50,031 bases of DNA from Candidatus Bathycorpusculum sp. (GCA_009778385.1 WRJX01000097.1:1-50031), one strand, 5' to 3'; shown: positions 34,192 to 43,413, counted from the first letter of the stretch. A program made the numbers and translations. The notes: generated by a model from the letters alone, not told the origin.

Positions 34192-35295
34192 ATGACAAAA
34201 AGCGTCAGCGTCTTCTGCCCAACCTTACATAACTATGGCGGAGGAGAATTCGTCGCAATAGCCCTCGCTAACACCCTTGCACAAAACAATTATGACGTAC
34301 ATTTTTTCACTACAAAACCCGTTAACCAAAAAACAATCAAAGACTTCTTCGGTGAAACACTACACCCCAAAATCAAATCAGTAACACAACCAACAAACCT
34401 AAATGTAAAAGGCATTTTGGGATTTTACCAAACAATTTTTCGTTCATATATAGCCAAATCAAAAACTACCCTTTTCATTGACCCCTACTCAAACTGCATA
34501 TTCCCCTGGACAAATGTATGTTACATACATTTTCCAACATTAAACCACTATACATACCACAACCATTTCCCATACCTGCTTAGCCCACACCACACCGAAG
34601 TTGGAGCCCTCCCACAGGTAATTCTTGAAAAAAACCTTGCAAACTATAATAACAAACTAGTTTTAGCCAACAGCCACTACACAGCACACGAAATCGAGGT
34701 ATTCTCAGGAAAAAAAGTTCCCGTACTATATCCACCTTTTACATCAAGCATCCAAAACATTTCCCCTAAAGAAAAACAAAACCTCGTTGTAACAACTTCC
34801 AGATTTGAACAAAACAAAAAACTTGAAAACATCCCAAAAATCGCTGCAAAAACAAACAGCAACATCAAATTCGCCATAATCGGACGCCTATACGACAAAA
34901 CAACTCTTGACCGACTGCAAATACAAACTAAAAAACTAAAAGTAAACGACCGCGTAAAATTCTACCCTGACCTCCCAGTTACCCAAAAACTCGAACTGTT
35001 AGCATCTGCAAAAATCTATCTACACACAATGATTGGAGAACATTTTGGAATTTCTATCGTTGAAGCTATGGCATCCGGATGCATACCAATTAGCCACAAC
35101 TCTGGCGGTGTGGTTGAATTTGTTCCCCCAGAAAACCGTTATGAAACAACAGAACAAGCCGCCCATAAAATCAACTCAATAATAGCAGACTGGTCAGAAA
35201 ACAAAACTATAGAACCTAAACAGATAGCTGAACAGTTCTCAATAAAAAACTTTTCACAAAAATTTATGGAACTTTTCTCAAAATACGAAACTTGA
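34192..35295 (+). CDS. GT4 glycosyltransferase, ALG11-like
   Basis: A protein of 367 aa of the GT-B fold. The N-terminal glycine-rich acceptor loop is NYGGGEFVAIALANTL; the middle has VTTSRFEQNKKLENIPKIA and the donor-binding region is IYLHTMIGEHFGISIVEAMASGCIPISHNSGG. That last stretch (HTM-xx-EHFGI-xx-VE-x-MA-x-G, then HNSGG) is strikingly like eukaryotic ALG11, which adds mannoses to the lipid-linked N-glycan precursor. This supports an N-glycosylation role for the cluster. No membrane helix at the N-terminus is visible, unlike ALG11 itself. Confidence 0.85.
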   Translation: MTKSVSVFCPTLHNYGGGEFVAIALANTLAQNNYDVHFFTTKPVNQKTIKDFFGETLHPKIKSVTQPTNLNVKGILGFYQTIFRSYIAKSKTTLFIDPYSNCIFPWTNVCYIHFPTLNHYTYHNHFPYLLSPHHTEVGALPQVILEKNLANYNNKLVLANSHYTAHEIEVFSGKKVPVLYPPFTSSIQNISPKEKQNLVVTTSRFEQNKKLENIPKIAAKTNSNIKFAIIGRLYDKTTLDRLQIQTKKLKVNDRVKFYPDLPVTQKLELLASAKIYLHTMIGEHFGISIVEAMASGCIPISHNSGGVVEFVPPENRYETTEQAAHKINSIIADWSENKTIEPKQIAEQFSIKNFSQKFMELFSKYET

Positions 35296-35305
35296 GGTTT
35301 TACGC

Positions 35306-36478
35306 TTGCATATCTGTCACATTTGGGAACGTTTTTGGCCTATCGAAATCGGTGGATTAGAACGCTATATCATGGGCTTATCTAGCTATCTATCAAAAAA
35401 ACAACAAATCAACTTTTCGCTAATTACCGGCAGAACTAAATTACTACTATTAACAAAAAACATCAAAAAAGAAGAAGACGCCGGCTACATCAAAATTTAC
35501 CGCCTCGGGCCTCGCCCCGTTGATCTGATTAATGGCTTCTTTATGTACACATCCAAACAACAACCAAAATATCTAAACAAACTAAAACTTACAAGCCTCT
35601 GTAATGAAGCCTCACAGTGGAAAACAGCACAAACCGCTGACATCTTTCATATACACGGAATCTGGGCAGACCTTGAATATATCAATCTTGGAATTTACCT
35701 TAGTCAACACTTTCACAAACCCCTCGTTTTAACCTTACATGGCAGCTTTATCGGTAACCCTCTGCATGGTGGAATGCCACTAAAATCCTCCCCTGTAAAA
35801 GACATTCTCTTCAATAACGTCGTTGCAATAACTACTTACTCAAAAGAAGTATTATACGCATTGCAGGATATGGGTTTAAGCGACAAAAGTCATCTTATAA
35901 CTAACTTTGTTGACACACCTCATTTTAAAAATCCTAACTGTTCCAGTAAAACAAATGAGGCTGTAGTGATTTATGTGGGCAGACTTGAGCCTGTAACTAA
36001 TCCTGATTTGCCTATTCGTGCTTTTGAGAGTGTGCATAAAGAGTTTCCAAACGCTAAACTACACATTATCGGATACGGCAGTATTTTTGAAAAATTAAAG
36101 CAACTTGTTCACGAGTTAAATCTTGATGATACCGTATTGTTGATGGGCAAACAAACTGATGTGCCCAAGTTTCTGTGGAACAGTGATATTTTTATTGCAA
36201 CTAATTTTGGTTACATAGCAACTTTGGAAGCATGGTCTGCCGGGTTAGCGGTTATAGCGCCAGATTTTGGTATAATGACTGAAACCATAACACATGGCGA
36301 AAACGGACTTCTGGTAAAGCCCCAAAATGTGGAAGATCTTTCTTTAGCTATTATCAGTTTATTGCGTGATAAGCAGCTTAGGGAAAAATTGGCTTTTAAT
36401 GGAGTTCAAACAGTAAAAGAATACGACATTCGTGCTGTTGCACCTAAAATGGCGCAAGTTTACCGTTCAGTATTATAA
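35306..36478 (+). CDS. GT4 glycosyltransferase
   Basis: A protein of 390 aa of the GT-B fold. It starts with MHICHIWERFWPIEIGGLERYIMGLSSYL, has DIFHIHGIW, and then VVIYVGRLEPVTNPDLPIRAFESV. The C-terminal donor site is less typical: FIATNFGYIATLEAWSAGLAVIAPDFG, where the usual E-x7-E motif is only partly present. Start is TTG 35306. Ten bases separate it from the ALG11-like gene, so the two are co-transcribed and may act in sequence. Confidence 0.85.
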   Translation: MHICHIWERFWPIEIGGLERYIMGLSSYLSKKQQINFSLITGRTKLLLLTKNIKKEEDAGYIKIYRLGPRPVDLINGFFMYTSKQQPKYLNKLKLTSLCNEASQWKTAQTADIFHIHGIWADLEYINLGIYLSQHFHKPLVLTLHGSFIGNPLHGGMPLKSSPVKDILFNNVVAITTYSKEVLYALQDMGLSDKSHLITNFVDTPHFKNPNCSSKTNEAVVIYVGRLEPVTNPDLPIRAFESVHKEFPNAKLHIIGYGSIFEKLKQLVHELNLDDTVLLMGKQTDVPKFLWNSDIFIATNFGYIATLEAWSAGLAVIAPDFGIMTETITHGENGLLVKPQNVEDLSLAIISLLRDKQLREKLAFNGVQTVKEYDIRAVAPKMAQVYRSVL

Positions 36479-36494
36479 AACAGGAGATAGCATT

Positions 36495-38606
36495 TTGGAG
36501 CTTTATCAACGCAAGTTTTCACAGCATTTTCTTGCTATCATATTTGTACTACAATTTGTTTTGTACTTTGCACTTTTTGCTAATTTGCTGCTTCTCCGTG
36601 TAATAGTTGGCATTGTTTATTTGACCTTTATTCCCGGATTTATCATGATCAAACTGTTAAAGCTTGATCGTCTTAGTGGCATTGAGTCTGTTTTGTATTC
36701 TTTAGGCTTTAGCCTTGCATTTTTGATGATTGCTGGCTTAATAATCAACAATTTCGGCGCAAGTTTTGGACTTGATATGCCTCTTTCTACTTTACCGCTT
36801 TCCATATTTATGAACAGTTTAATTCTTATAGGCGCTGCAATTGCCCAGTTCCAACAACCTAAAATTTCGTTACAAAGCTCAAATTCAAGCTCTTTTTCAC
36901 CTTGGGCATTGCTTTTGGTTTTTCTGCCAATTTTAAGTGTAGTTGGAACGTATTTTGTGAATTTGAATGGCAATAGCAGTATTCTAATGCTTATGATCAC
37001 AATTATAAGCTTGCTTTTTACCGCCCTTGCCTTCCTAAATAGGCCCTCCCTTAGTAAGGTGTATCCTGTAGCTATTTTTATGATTGCCTTAGCGTTGCTG
37101 TTTCATTTTTCGCTCATCTCTGGTTATATTGTACCTTACGGTGGTGATTCGCCTGTTGAATTGTTTGTTTTTAGAAACTCTCAAATGAATTCTTACTGGC
37201 ATCCTGAGTTGCCCTTTGCAATAGGTGATCAGCCATTGGGCAGAATGAATGCTATGCTAAGTGTCACTGTACTGCCAACAGTTTATTCAAATATTTTAGG
37301 ACTTGACCCCACATGGGTCTACAAAATTATTTTTCCCTTCATCTTTGCATTTCTACCCGTAGGTTTATATCTGCTTTGGAAACCCTACATCGGCTCAAAA
37401 TATGCGATGCTTGCAGCTTTCTTGTTTATGGCACAATCTACATTTTATACAGAAATGATGGCATTAAGCCGACAACTAGTTGCTGAATTATTCTTTGTTT
37501 TGCTTTTTATGGTGCTTCTAAATAAGCAGATAAAAATGCAAGCCAAATATTTTACCTTCATGATCTTTAGTTTTGGCCTAATTTTTTCACATTACGCACT
37601 TTCTGAGATCTTTTTGATTATGATATTTACCGCTTGGGCGGCCTCTATGTGGTTTTTCAGACGCCCCAGTATTAACTTACAACTCGGTATGGTTGTATTC
37701 TTTTTTGTAGCTATGTTTGGTTGGTATATCTTTACTTCCGGCTCAATTGTTTTTGATAGTTTTATAACCTTTACCAATTATGTGTATAGCCAATTAGGTG
37801 ACTTCTTTAACCCGTTATCTAGGGGATCCGTTGTTCTAACTGGATTAGGTTTAACTGAATCGCCCTCACTTCTAAATACCATAAGCCGTGGTTTTGCTTA
37901 CCTAACAGAAATTTTTATCCTAATTGGAATTGTAGGATTAATTACACGAAAAACAAAGTTTAACTTTGATAGGGATTATGCAGTCTTTGCCTTAGTTGCC
38001 ATGGCAGTACTGGCAGCACTTACGCTTGTCCCTGGCTTAGCAAATACACTTAACATGACACGATTCTATCACATTCTCTTGATGTTACTTGCACCTTTCT
38101 GTATTGTCGGCATTTGGATGTTTGCAACCTTTTTAACCAAAAAAGAGCGCCCCTTACTTGTAGCCTTACTAGTGGTAACTATTTTAGTGCCTTACTTCTT
38201 ATTCCAAACCAATTTTGTATATGAAGCAGCCCAAACTGACAGCTGGTCAATTCCATTAAGCGGATACCGTATGAATCCTCTACGATTGTATGGCGATTTT
38301 GGCTTTATTGAGGACTATAGCGTGAAAGGGGCAGTGTGGCTTCATTCAAATGTGCCCTACCAAAATAACATAACCGCAGACAACGGCCTATTTACATCAT
38401 TAACAGCATATGGCCTAGTGTACAGAGGGTACGTAACAGAACTCAGAAACGACACGATACTCTATTCTGACGAATACATTTACCTAAGCTACATAAGCAT
38501 ACATTATGAACAGGAAAGCTGGAACGGCACTCTAAACACTCTACTTAATCAAACCAATGTTATCTACTCAAACGGCGGCAGCGAAATAAGACAAGCCATA
38601 GGCTAA
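36495..38606 (+). CDS. Polytopic membrane protein, DUF2206/DUF1616-like
   Basis: A protein of 703 aa with about 14-16 membrane helices and an external C-terminal domain of roughly 130 residues. The N-terminus VYLTFIPGFIMIKLLKLDRLSGIESVLYSLGFSL is the signature of archaeal DUF1616/DUF2206 proteins. An external loop after SLISGYIVPYGGDSPVEL contains acidic residues, as in GT-C transferases, so it could act on lipid-linked sugars or transfer glycan to protein. It is not AglB: no WWDYG-type motif is seen. Start TTG 36495 follows AGGAGA; the frame runs open from 36432 inside the previous gene. Confidence 0.7.
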   Translation: MELYQRKFSQHFLAIIFVLQFVLYFALFANLLLLRVIVGIVYLTFIPGFIMIKLLKLDRLSGIESVLYSLGFSLAFLMIAGLIINNFGASFGLDMPLSTLPLSIFMNSLILIGAAIAQFQQPKISLQSSNSSSFSPWALLLVFLPILSVVGTYFVNLNGNSSILMLMITIISLLFTALAFLNRPSLSKVYPVAIFMIALALLFHFSLISGYIVPYGGDSPVELFVFRNSQMNSYWHPELPFAIGDQPLGRMNAMLSVTVLPTVYSNILGLDPTWVYKIIFPFIFAFLPVGLYLLWKPYIGSKYAMLAAFLFMAQSTFYTEMMALSRQLVAELFFVLLFMVLLNKQIKMQAKYFTFMIFSFGLIFSHYALSEIFLIMIFTAWAASMWFFRRPSINLQLGMVVFFFVAMFGWYIFTSGSIVFDSFITFTNYVYSQLGDFFNPLSRGSVVLTGLGLTESPSLLNTISRGFAYLTEIFILIGIVGLITRKTKFNFDRDYAVFALVAMAVLAALTLVPGLANTLNMTRFYHILLMLLAPFCIVGIWMFATFLTKKERPLLVALLVVTILVPYFLFQTNFVYEAAQTDSWSIPLSGYRMNPLRLYGDFGFIEDYSVKGAVWLHSNVPYQNNITADNGLFTSLTAYGLVYRGYVTELRNDTILYSDEYIYLSYISIHYEQESWNGTLNTLLNQTNVIYSNGGSEIRQAIG

Positions 38607-39041
38607 AAAAATTAAGCCCCTGTATACACGCCTAAAACCTACCCTAAGCACAGCTTAGCAGCCTGTTTAAGCATCATAAGCTACTAAGACAATCACGTTG
38701 ATGAATACAATTTTGACCTTATGTACCCAAGATAAAGTCAACTAGTACGTCTGAGTTTTCTATCATCTGCTGCTTGTAAACCGAGTTTTAGGTTAGTTAA
38801 CGTAGCAAAAAATTTTGGGTTTTAAAGGTTGATTTATGAAATGAAGGCGTTAAAACCTCATGAAACATTCTTAACGACCCTAGAGCAACAAATGCTGTTG
38901 GCTTTAATTTTGCAAAAGAACTTTGCCGCTTAGCAAATCACTACCTAAAACCTCCAATAATGCATGTTAACCTGTCACAGTTTAACTACTTACGCCAAAC
39001 ACTCTGGCTATTATGAACGTTAAATCATAGGTTTAATCGGC
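38607..39041. other. Spacer holding a decayed aminotransferase tail
   Basis: About 435 bases between the membrane protein and the last glycosyltransferase. Only one coding remnant is seen (38891-39016, listed separately). The rest shows no gene, and stops occur in all frames. A loss of one or more genes by deletion is plausible here. Confidence 0.5.
38891..39016 (+). pseudogene. Remnant of DegT-type aminotransferase 3' end
   Basis: A 41-codon open stretch ends with PPIMHVNLSQFNYLRQTLWLL and a stop. The segment MHVNLSQ-x-N matches MHVNLTQEN at the very end of the intact aminotransferase at 25689-26810, where it also lies close to the C-terminus. No start or upstream catalytic motifs remain. 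This is most simply read as the 3' tail of a second, deleted aminotransferase gene. Confidence 0.42.
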
Positions 39042-40109
39042 ATGACTACGGTTTCTGTTGTTATTCCTACGTATAAAAGAGCCAGGATTCTGCCCATTAT
39101 GCTCTCAGCCTTAAAGGCTCAAAACTTTAAAGATTTTGATGTGATAATGGTTGTCAAACCTTCTGGTGATGGTACAGAGGAACTCTTAAAACAAGTCTCA
39201 AATCGTCTAAAAATAACAGTTTTAACCCAGCAAAGCGGGCATATTGTGGATGCTTACTTTTTAGGCTCTAAAAATTCTACTGGTGACATTGTTGCTTTTC
39301 TTGATGATGATGCCATTCCTGCTGAAGACTGGCTAATGGAAACTGTGAAAGCCTTCCAAAACCCTAATGTTGTAGGTGTTACTGGCGACCAGTTCCCTGT
39401 GGTTATTAATGAGGGTAAGTTTCAGGTTCTTAAGGAGGATGAAATTCCCTCTGTTCTTTCTCATTATGAGTTTGCGTTATGGGGACGTCCATTGCATGGG
39501 CTTGAAAGTTTTAAAAACTCTATAGCTACCTCGGGCGTTGTGTATGAGCGAGGTAATAATGCTTACTCACGTAAACGCGGTATGGCTAAAGCTTTGCTTC
39601 GTGGGCCTTCAATGGCCATAAAGGGTAATGTGCTGCGTGGAATCAGTTTATCTTCTGATTGGATTTTAGGTTGCGCTTGGGAAATGGTGCTAGGTTGGCA
39701 AATCTGGAAACAAGGATACACTATGATTTATTGTCCTCAGGTGAAAGTGTATCATATTGTACATGGAAGGACTTCAAGTCGTGATTTTTTGAATCCACGT
39801 ACAGACTTATTGTGGGCTGTGGAGGCTGAAATGCTCTTCTATCGTTTGTATGGTATTGAACCGGCATTTTCTTTGATAAGCAAATTTGTCTCAGACATAG
39901 CTCGTATTATGCACAGTCTTAAACACATGAAAGAGAACTCAAAATATTACTTACGAAAGATCGAGGGTATATTTTTTGGAAACATCATCGGGGCAAAATG
40001 GGTAATCTACAAAGCCCTCAACATACCTTATTCGCTACTTGCTGATCTGAAGAGATTTCAAAAAACTTCAAAAGATGTTGTAAGTAAGTCCTATACCGTT
40101 GGACATTAG
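39042..40109 (+). CDS. GT2 glycosyltransferase
   Basis: A protein of 355 aa with VSVVIPTYKRARILPIMLSALKAQ, NSTGDIVAFLDDDAIPAEDWL (donor-binding DDD) and GVTGDQFPVV. The acceptor side is GPSMAIKGNVLRGISLSSDWI and then WEMVLGWQIWKQGYTMIYCPQVKVYHIVHGRTS. The C-terminal 90 residues are helical and basic. It has the layout of rhamnosyl- or N-glycan GT2 enzymes (for instance Agl-type). It closes the cluster, separated from the rest by a spacer with a decayed gene, and probably has its own promoter. Confidence 0.85.
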   Translation: MTTVSVVIPTYKRARILPIMLSALKAQNFKDFDVIMVVKPSGDGTEELLKQVSNRLKITVLTQQSGHIVDAYFLGSKNSTGDIVAFLDDDAIPAEDWLMETVKAFQNPNVVGVTGDQFPVVINEGKFQVLKEDEIPSVLSHYEFALWGRPLHGLESFKNSIATSGVVYERGNNAYSRKRGMAKALLRGPSMAIKGNVLRGISLSSDWILGCAWEMVLGWQIWKQGYTMIYCPQVKVYHIVHGRTSSRDFLNPRTDLLWAVEAEMLFYRLYGIEPAFSLISKFVSDIARIMHSLKHMKENSKYYLRKIEGIFFGNIIGAKWVIYKALNIPYSLLADLKRFQKTSKDVVSKSYTVGH

Positions 40110-40206
40110 CGTAGTATCTGTAGATTTATGATAAATATTTCATCACACTCATTTACACCTTGTGAAAAACTAGACCCTTTACGAGCTTTGCAAAAAGTCT
40201 AATGCA

Positions 40207-41165
40207 TCACGTCATTTTTCCTCTACTTATCAGTCTCTTTCGGAAATAAAATAAAAACACAGCAACAATACTAATCATTAAAACTACTATTACTGTAATT
40301 ACTATACATCGAATATTGAATGGCGCACCATTTTCGTCAGGCAATTCATGAATATCATTGTGTGAATATATATCGTTGTACTGTTCAGCTGTGTTGCCAG
40401 AAACTACGCCATCACGTCTGTTAAATGTGCCCGCGTTATATACGCCCCCACCAACTTCAGCCTTATTATTAGAAATTACACCATTTTCAGACAAGCTAAA
40501 ATTACCATCAGGCCAGTTGTACACCCCACCACCATATGTAGCTTGATTATTAGAGATCTCACCACCTGACATACTAAAGATACCACTGTTAGACACGCCA
40601 CCACCATTTTCACCAACATTGTTAGAGATCTCACCACCTGACATACTAAAGATACCACGGTTTAACACACCGCCATCATTGTTACTGATTTCACCACCAG
40701 ACATACTAAAAACTCCATAGCTCCAGCCCCAGTTATACACACCACGGTTATACACACCAAAACCCATATTGTTAGAGATTACACCACCAAACATACTAAA
40801 TGCGCTACCCTCACCGTTGAACACACCAGCACCATAACCAGCATTACCATTGTTATTAGAAATTTTGCCGCCATACATTTCAAACGTACCCCAGTTGACC
40901 ACGCCATCACCCACACTGTTACCCGAAATCTCGCCATTATACAGAATAAGTGTGCCACATACCTCAACGCGCACAAGCTTGTTGTAAACAAGAGGGTTAT
41001 TTGCACAAGTTACAATAATACCATCAAGCCGTAGCACTCCAGCACCCGGAACAATAATAACAGCGTCAGGCCACTCGGCTGGACCAAGTGTAGTACGAGC
41101 ATCCACACCTATTAGTTTGAAAAATTTAGTCGTACTTGTACTTACTAACGTACCAAAAGAGGATT
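40207..41165 (-). pseudogene. 5'-truncated GGG-repeat surface protein gene
   Basis: The frame encodes beta-helix repeats (GGEISNNxGxxGGGVxNxGxFSMS, about eight units) and a C-terminal membrane helix with a basic tail, like the intact protein at 2925-3989. A GTG at 41106 gives 299 aa without any signal peptide. Upstream the frame continues to about 41152 with sequence homologous to the intact paralogue (VSTSTTKFFKLIGVD against TSNKNGFYKLIGKSD). It then diverges abruptly and meets a stop at 41164. The signal peptide and first part of the helix are gone. The break coincides with the start of bacterial-looking DNA, so the gene was probably cut by the insertion. Confidence 0.65.
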
Positions 41166-41495
41166 AAACGGGGGATTTTGCTTGCCGACGAAGTCGGAAA
41201 TGACGCCGACATGCGGCATTTCAAAATCCACCACTATCGGCGGCATTCAAGGGATTATAGGCTTTATCTGAATATAGAAATTGAAATTTTCATAGGAGTG
41301 TAGCAAAGTGGTTTCTACACTCCGACTTTTAATTAAAATCGCTTCTGTTGTGGGACTTGCCCGCTTTTTGTGTAAGATTTCTGGCGTTGGAGTGGTAAGG
41401 GCGCACTTACACATTGCGCGGCAATGTCGAACCGAGAAACCCTACGAAACATACGGCTTTGGCGGATTTTCTAAAACTCCCAAACGGAGGAATCC
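41166..41495. other. Leader region of the relaxase gene, possible oriT region
   Basis: About 330 bases with several inverted repeats: CCGAC-gaa-GTCGG near 41183, and the 9-bp hairpin at 41295-41323 (listed separately). For MobA/MobL elements the transfer origin usually lies just upstream of the relaxase, so one of these may be the nick region, but no known oriT core could be matched. A short frame at 41308-41499 starts in the hairpin loop and is not called. Confidence 0.35.
41295..41323 (+). terminator. Hairpin before the relaxase gene
   Basis: Perfect 9-bp stem GGAGTGTAG / CTACACTCC with an 11-base loop, followed by GACTTTT. The shape fits a bacterial intrinsic terminator or attenuator. It could equally be part of the transfer origin. 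Confidence 0.5.
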
Positions 41496-43376
41496 GTGAC
41501 GGGGATTTATCACCTAAGCGTTAAAATTATTAGTCGCGGGTCGGGGCGCTCGGCGGTCGGCGCGGCGGCGTATCGTGCGGGTGAGAAGTTGCACGCTGTG
41601 AGGGCGGCGGCGTACCGTTCGGGCGAAGAACTGCGTGACCCCGACGATGAAATCATCCATGACTACACAAGAAAAACAGGTGTTGCACACAAAGAGATAA
41701 TTTTGCCTAAAGGCGCACCCGAGGAATACCGCGACCGTGAAACTTTGTGGAACGCTGTGGAAGCAAGTGAAAAGCGGCATGATGCTCGGCTTGCGCGTGA
41801 GGTCGAGGTTGCCCTGCAAGCAAAGTTTGATTTGGAAGAACAAAAAGCCATGCTTCGCGAGTACATAAAGGAAAATTTTGTCGCTAAAGGCATGATTGCT
41901 GACTTTGCCATACACATCAAGGGGAGCGGCAACCTTAATTCGCCCGCCGAAGGCGTGGCATCAGGAGTGCGGAACCAACAGCGCGAATCTGCACTCACTC
42001 CCGCCGCCAACCCACACGCCCACATTATGCTTACGACCCGCAGAATTGCGCCCGACGGCTTTAAGGAGAAGGTGCGTGATTGGGACAGCCGCGAAAACCT
42101 GCTGAAATGGCGCAAAAACTGGGCAGAGATAAACAATCGTTTACTTGAGCAAAAAGGGCTTGAGGAACGCATAGACCACCGTTCGTATCGGGCGCAGGGT
42201 GTTGAGCAAGAGCCGACTATACATTTGGGCTCGCAAGCGTGGGCGCTCGAAAAGCGGGGCATACGTACCGAGCGGGGCGACTATAACCGCGAAGTCAGAC
42301 GGCGTAATGCGGAACGTGCCGCCAACCGTATTTCGCCCGTCGAAGGCGTGGCATCAGGAGTGCGTAACCAAACGCCTGAAACTGCACACCATCACGCCGC
42401 CAATGCTGAACGTTCCGCCCTGAAAGAAGCCAAACAACAGCAGAAGCAGGAATCGGCGAAAAACACGGCACACAAGGAAAAGCCGCAAAAATGGCGTGAA
42501 CCCGAAAAAATATCGGGGTATACCGAAAAGTCGCTTGAACCCAAACCCGACGGAGAATCGCCCTTTATATCGGAGTTGGAAAAACAGCTTAAAGCCGAAA
42601 AAGCCATGCAACATATAGAAAAAATGCAAGCGCGGGATGATACCGCCAAAACAGCCAAGAATATGAACGAGTTAAAAGAAAAATACGTTGAGCTTGAAGT
42701 GGGAAAAAATCGTTTGATATCGCAGGGTAACAAGGAAAAATCCGAGCTTCCGAGTTTGGAATACCGTGCCGAATCTGTTGAGGAACACGCACAAAATATC
42801 GGTGTCTTGCAGGGCAGGGTTGAGCGTTTGCGTGAGGCTCGGCGTAGCGTGGGCTTTTTGGATTTGAAGAAAAAGAAAGAACTTGACGAAAAAATCGCGC
42901 AAGCCTCACAAGAATTAGGACGGGCGCAGGACTATTTCAAAAACCGCTTCCGCATTGACCCAAGTCAAGCCAATGAAGAAATAAAGCGTTTGCAGGAAGA
43001 AATCCGCGCAAAAAATGACGAGCTAACCGCCAAACAAACCATAGTACAGGCAATCAGGAAAAAACAGGAATCTATAGAATTAGAATACCGCACTCAAAAA
43101 CTTTTAAATGAAACCCGCCCCGACCACGAACAAATCACTCAATTATTGGAACAAATGCGTAAGCCGTCCCAATCGCCCCGCGAACAACAAATTCAAGAAA
43201 GCATTGAAAGACGGCTTGAAGTTATCACGGATTACGGTTTTGAAAAGGCTATCGAGAAACTGCCTCCATATCAAGCCCACCTCCTTACAACCCTCCGAGA
43301 GCAAGCCAAAGAACGCGAAAAACTGCTTAGAGAAGAAGACGAACGAAGACACCAAACGTTCACACGAAGCCGCTAA
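41496..43376 (+). CDS. mobL: MobA/MobL-family relaxase with two in-frame insertions
   Basis: A conjugative DNA relaxase of 626 aa that nicks oriT and pilots plasmid DNA. The N-terminus IYHLSVKIISRGSGRSAVGAAAYRAGEKL is diagnostic, followed by DYTRKTGVAHKEIILP, WNAVEASEKRHDARLAREVEVAL and the HUH metal motif NPHAHIMLTTR. The last 400 residues are charged coiled coil. Two 26-residue insertions of the same sequence family interrupt it: one exactly between Asn146 and the Pro of PHAHIM, the other near residue 277 after AERAAN. Both keep the frame. GTG 41496 follows a GGAGG Shine-Dalgarno five bases away. A bacterial origin is clear. Confidence 0.88.
   Translation: MTGIYHLSVKIISRGSGRSAVGAAAYRAGEKLHAVRAAAYRSGEELRDPDDEIIHDYTRKTGVAHKEIILPKGAPEEYRDRETLWNAVEASEKRHDARLAREVEVALQAKFDLEEQKAMLREYIKENFVAKGMIADFAIHIKGSGNLNSPAEGVASGVRNQQRESALTPAANPHAHIMLTTRRIAPDGFKEKVRDWDSRENLLKWRKNWAEINNRLLEQKGLEERIDHRSYRAQGVEQEPTIHLGSQAWALEKRGIRTERGDYNREVRRRNAERAANRISPVEGVASGVRNQTPETAHHHAANAERSALKEAKQQQKQESAKNTAHKEKPQKWREPEKISGYTEKSLEPKPDGESPFISELEKQLKAEKAMQHIEKMQARDDTAKTAKNMNELKEKYVELEVGKNRLISQGNKEKSELPSLEYRAESVEEHAQNIGVLQGRVERLREARRSVGFLDLKKKKELDEKIAQASQELGRAQDYFKNRFRIDPSQANEEIKRLQEEIRAKNDELTAKQTIVQAIRKKQESIELEYRTQKLLNETRPDHEQITQLLEQMRKPSQSPREQQIQESIERRLEVITDYGFEKAIEKLPPYQAHLLTTLREQAKEREKLLREEDERRHQTFTRSR
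41934..42011 (+). repeat. In-frame 78-bp insertion, copy 1
   Basis: Encodes LNSPAEGVASGVRNQ followed by a variable stretch and AAN (26 codons) after an Asn codon, directly before PHAHIM of the relaxase. MobA/MobL proteins normally read GN-PHAHIM without a gap here. With five flanking bases it is about 83% identical to copy 2 over 83 bp (14 differences by eye, no gaps); the central 24 bases are identical. Confidence 0.8.
42327..42404 (+). repeat. In-frame 78-bp insertion, copy 2
   Basis: Encodes RISPVEGVASGVRNQ, a variable stretch and AAN (26 codons), again placed after an Asn codon, between AERAAN and AERSAL. Same length, phase and ends as copy 1. Confidence 0.8.
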
Positions 43377-43413
43377 ATTGAAATTTTAAGCGCGAACAAA
43401 GTCGTAATTTGGC

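Noticed and set aside
41308-41499. 63-codon frame before the relaxase
   Set aside because: Starts inside the loop of a perfect 9-bp hairpin and overlaps the relaxase Shine-Dalgarno; no coding signature.
42354-42909. Long minus-strand frames inside the relaxase gene
   Set aside because: Antisense shadows of a well-supported gene; products are Phe/Leu/Ser-rich as expected from its codon composition.
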